NCBI GenBank assembly: GCA_017991775.1 | Contig: JAGOPV010000008.1 | Coordinates: 1-39,076 of the forward strand | Reading direction: 5' to 3' | Length of the DNA: 39,076 nucleotides | Source of the DNA: Candidatus Levyibacteriota bacterium | GTDB lineage: Bacteria; Patescibacteriota; Microgenomatia; Levybacterales; UBA12049 | Part shown: positions 37,925 through 39,076 of the stretch, piece by piece | Position numbering within the stretch: the first letter of the stretch is position 1 | Layout: each line of letters opens with the position of its first letter | Notes under the pieces: model-generated | Databases searched by the model: none | Seen by the model: only the letters and a program-made list of their open reading frames with translations | Told to the model about the DNA's origin: nothing | Program-made: the position numbers and the translations under genes

Positions 37925-37985
37925 ATTTTACCATGAATCCAGCTTCATAATATGGCTTGAGCTGTGTGATTGATGCTGCTATACT
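37925..37985. promoter_or_regulatory. Divergent promoters of the two regulator genes
   Basis: Minus: TAAAAT (37925-37930), 6 nt to ATG 37918. Plus: TTGAGC (37957-37962), 17 bp, TATACT (37980-37985), 10 nt to ATG 37996. Confidence 0.6.
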
Positions 37986-37995
37986 TTGTCCATCC

Positions 37996-38673
37996 ATGAC
38001 GCACAAAGTACTCGTAGTTGAAGATGACAAAGGACTCCAGAAATACCTCCAAGAATTACTCCTTGATAACGGCTACTCTGTAACGCTGGCTGACGATGGC
38101 ATTATCGCACTCCAGATACTCTCTACCACTCCACCAGACATCGTTATCCTGGACCTCAATCTCCCTACGATGGGCGGTGAAGCAGTAATTGGCGAAATTC
38201 ATAAAAAATATAAAGAGATTCCAGTGATTATTCTCACAGCGAAAGACAGTGTGACAGATGTAGTCCAAGGTTTAAATCTCGGAGCAGACGACTATATGAC
38301 AAAACCATTTATTGCAGATGAGTTTCTGGCACGCATCAAAGCTCGCCTGAGACGCTCATCTGGGGAAAATGAGTCAATTCTAGTAGTTGATGACTTATCG
38401 CTCAATACCACAACGCTTGAGATTAAGAGAGGCGACAAGCAAATTCATCTTACTCCCCAAGAATTCAAGCTGCTACAGTATCTGATGAACAACAAGGGTC
38501 GTATTCTCACACGAGAAATGATCCTAAATAGGATATGGATGTACTCCAGCGATATAGAGACGAGAGTTGTGGATGTCTATATGGGATATCTTCGTAAAAA
38601 GATTGATGGGGATTTTGAGAAAAAGCTACTTCACTCAGTTAGAGGATTTGGATACGTTATTAAAGAAGAGTAG
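37996..38673 (+). CDS. OmpR/PhoB-family response regulator (second)
   Basis: 225 residues from ATG 37996 (the frame is open to 37957, where the -35 box lies). Receiver: Asp10/Asp11, phospho-acceptor Asp53 (VILDLNLP), Thr81, Lys103 (YMTKPF). The OmpR-type winged helix (about 130-225) ends RGFGYVIKEE. Its last 14 bp overlap the end of a histidine kinase gene on the other strand, an unusual tail-to-tail pair for partners. No CTTAAG direct repeats are seen near it, so its target sites differ from those of the regulator at 3847. Confidence 0.93.
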   Translation: MTHKVLVVEDDKGLQKYLQELLLDNGYSVTLADDGIIALQILSTTPPDIVILDLNLPTMGGEAVIGEIHKKYKEIPVIILTAKDSVTDVVQGLNLGADDYMTKPFIADEFLARIKARLRRSSGENESILVVDDLSLNTTTLEIKRGDKQIHLTPQEFKLLQYLMNNKGRILTREMILNRIWMYSSDIETRVVDVYMGYLRKKIDGDFEKKLLHSVRGFGYVIKEE

Positions 38674-39076
38674 GCAGATCAACCCGAACCATTGTACCTC
38701 GATTCTTCTCTGACTTTATTGAGATTTCGCCATGATGATACTGCACTATGTGTTTTGTAAGTAATAATCCAACTCCTAGACCCTCTGCTTCAGTCTGAGA
38801 ACCTTTATAAAATCCTTCAAAAATTTTATGTTGTTCAGATCTCTCTATTCCTTCACCTTGATCCGTAATTCTTAGTGAAAGTAGCTTTTTATCTTTGTCA
38901 ATCTCGACCCTGATTGGCTTATCGCTTGGCGAAAATTTATCTGCATTACTCAAAAGTGCAGTGAACATCTGAATTAACTTTGAAGAATCTCCAATAACTT
39001 TGGCTTTAGTCGCCTGTGGACTCCTAGTCATTATCACCTCTCTATTTGGATTTACGAACTTATATCTCTTAACACT
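38660..39076 (-). CDS. Histidine kinase, C-terminal catalytic part (cut by window edge)
   Basis: 139 residues visible; the frame stays open to the right edge, so the protein begins beyond it. The visible part is an HATPase_c domain: N-box LLSNADKFSP, G1 box ITDQGEGI, F-box-like IFEGFYKG, G2 box GLGVGLLLTKHIVQYHHG, ending VRVDLPTLL. The dimerisation/phospho-acceptor His domain must lie outside. The gene converges on the OmpR-type regulator with a 14-bp overlap, and the stand-alone receiver is close, so all three may form one signalling set. Confidence 0.88.
   Translation of the reverse strand, partial: SVKRYKFVNPNREVIMTRSPQATKAKVIGDSSKLIQMFTALLSNADKFSPSDKPIRVEIDKDKKLLSLRITDQGEGIERSEQHKIFEGFYKGSQTEAEGLGVGLLLTKHIVQYHHGEISIKSEKNRGTMVRVDLPTLL

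Noticed and set aside
1-39076. Recoded UGA as in Gracilibacteria/Absconditabacteria
   Set aside because: TGA acts as the stop at several ATGA junctions (3011, 21736, 26275), and all conserved families end at normal lengths under the standard code.

Overview
The window looks like chromosomal DNA of a Candidate Phyla Radiation (Patescibacteria) bacterium, perhaps from the Microgenomates side. This is inferred from gene content and style: membrane GT-C glycosyltransferases of the PTPS-related and PMT types, a DUF2680 secreted protein, a mini GIY-YIG protein, a compact SOS set, short intergenic spaces and AT-rich genes. No rRNA or ribosomal protein is present to fix the lineage. The standard code is used: TGA is a stop at several ATGA start/stop overlaps.

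Layout. 1-3790 (minus): four glycosyltransferase genes, from a dolichol-phosphate-mannose-synthase-like GT2 to a GT-C protein cut by the left edge. 3808-6266 (plus): an OmpR-type two-component system followed by a secreted DUF2680 protein, with matching direct-repeat operators before the regulator and before the secreted protein. 6304-7460: a GC-richer sugar-isomerase gene. 7632-8160: tRNA-Glu(CTC), a GIY-YIG gene and two copies of a double-hairpin repeat. 8164-10390: divergent SRAP (HMCES/YedK) and Y-family polymerase genes around a 16-bp palindromic operator candidate. 10549-19208 (minus): a membrane-anchored winged-helix regulator, a 2277-residue tail-fibre-like protein and an 89-residue virion-like protein. 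19469-23829 (minus): HD protein; CsoR-HMBD/MauE-DUF305 metal operon; ABC exporter. 23881-27838: two SDRs, a Crp/Fnr regulator, a cupin, a J-domain coiled-coil protein and, at 25705-25873, two tandem tRNA-like cloverleaves. 27910-33308: CorC-type membrane protein, GtrA-like protein, methyltransferase, CaCA antiporter and two unknown GC-richer genes. 33327-39076: GT-C protein, Lon, a stand-alone receiver, a second OmpR-type regulator and the end of a histidine kinase.

Two expression styles coexist. Most AT-rich genes look leaderless: a -10 hexamer ends exactly 6 nt before the start codon in twelve genes, so transcription should begin at or next to the start codon. Four GC-richer genes instead are single units with long leaders, Shine-Dalgarno sites and strong hairpins behind them, suggesting later acquisition.

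Most interesting points: the uniform leaderless architecture; the two-component system with geometrically identical operator-promoters; the membrane regulator with its winged helix at the C-terminus upstream of the giant fibre-like protein; the tandem tRNA-like elements with enlarged anticodon loops; the compensated double-hairpin repeats, one pair duplicating a tRNA 3' end; and the SOS-type palindrome between SRAP and the polymerase operon.
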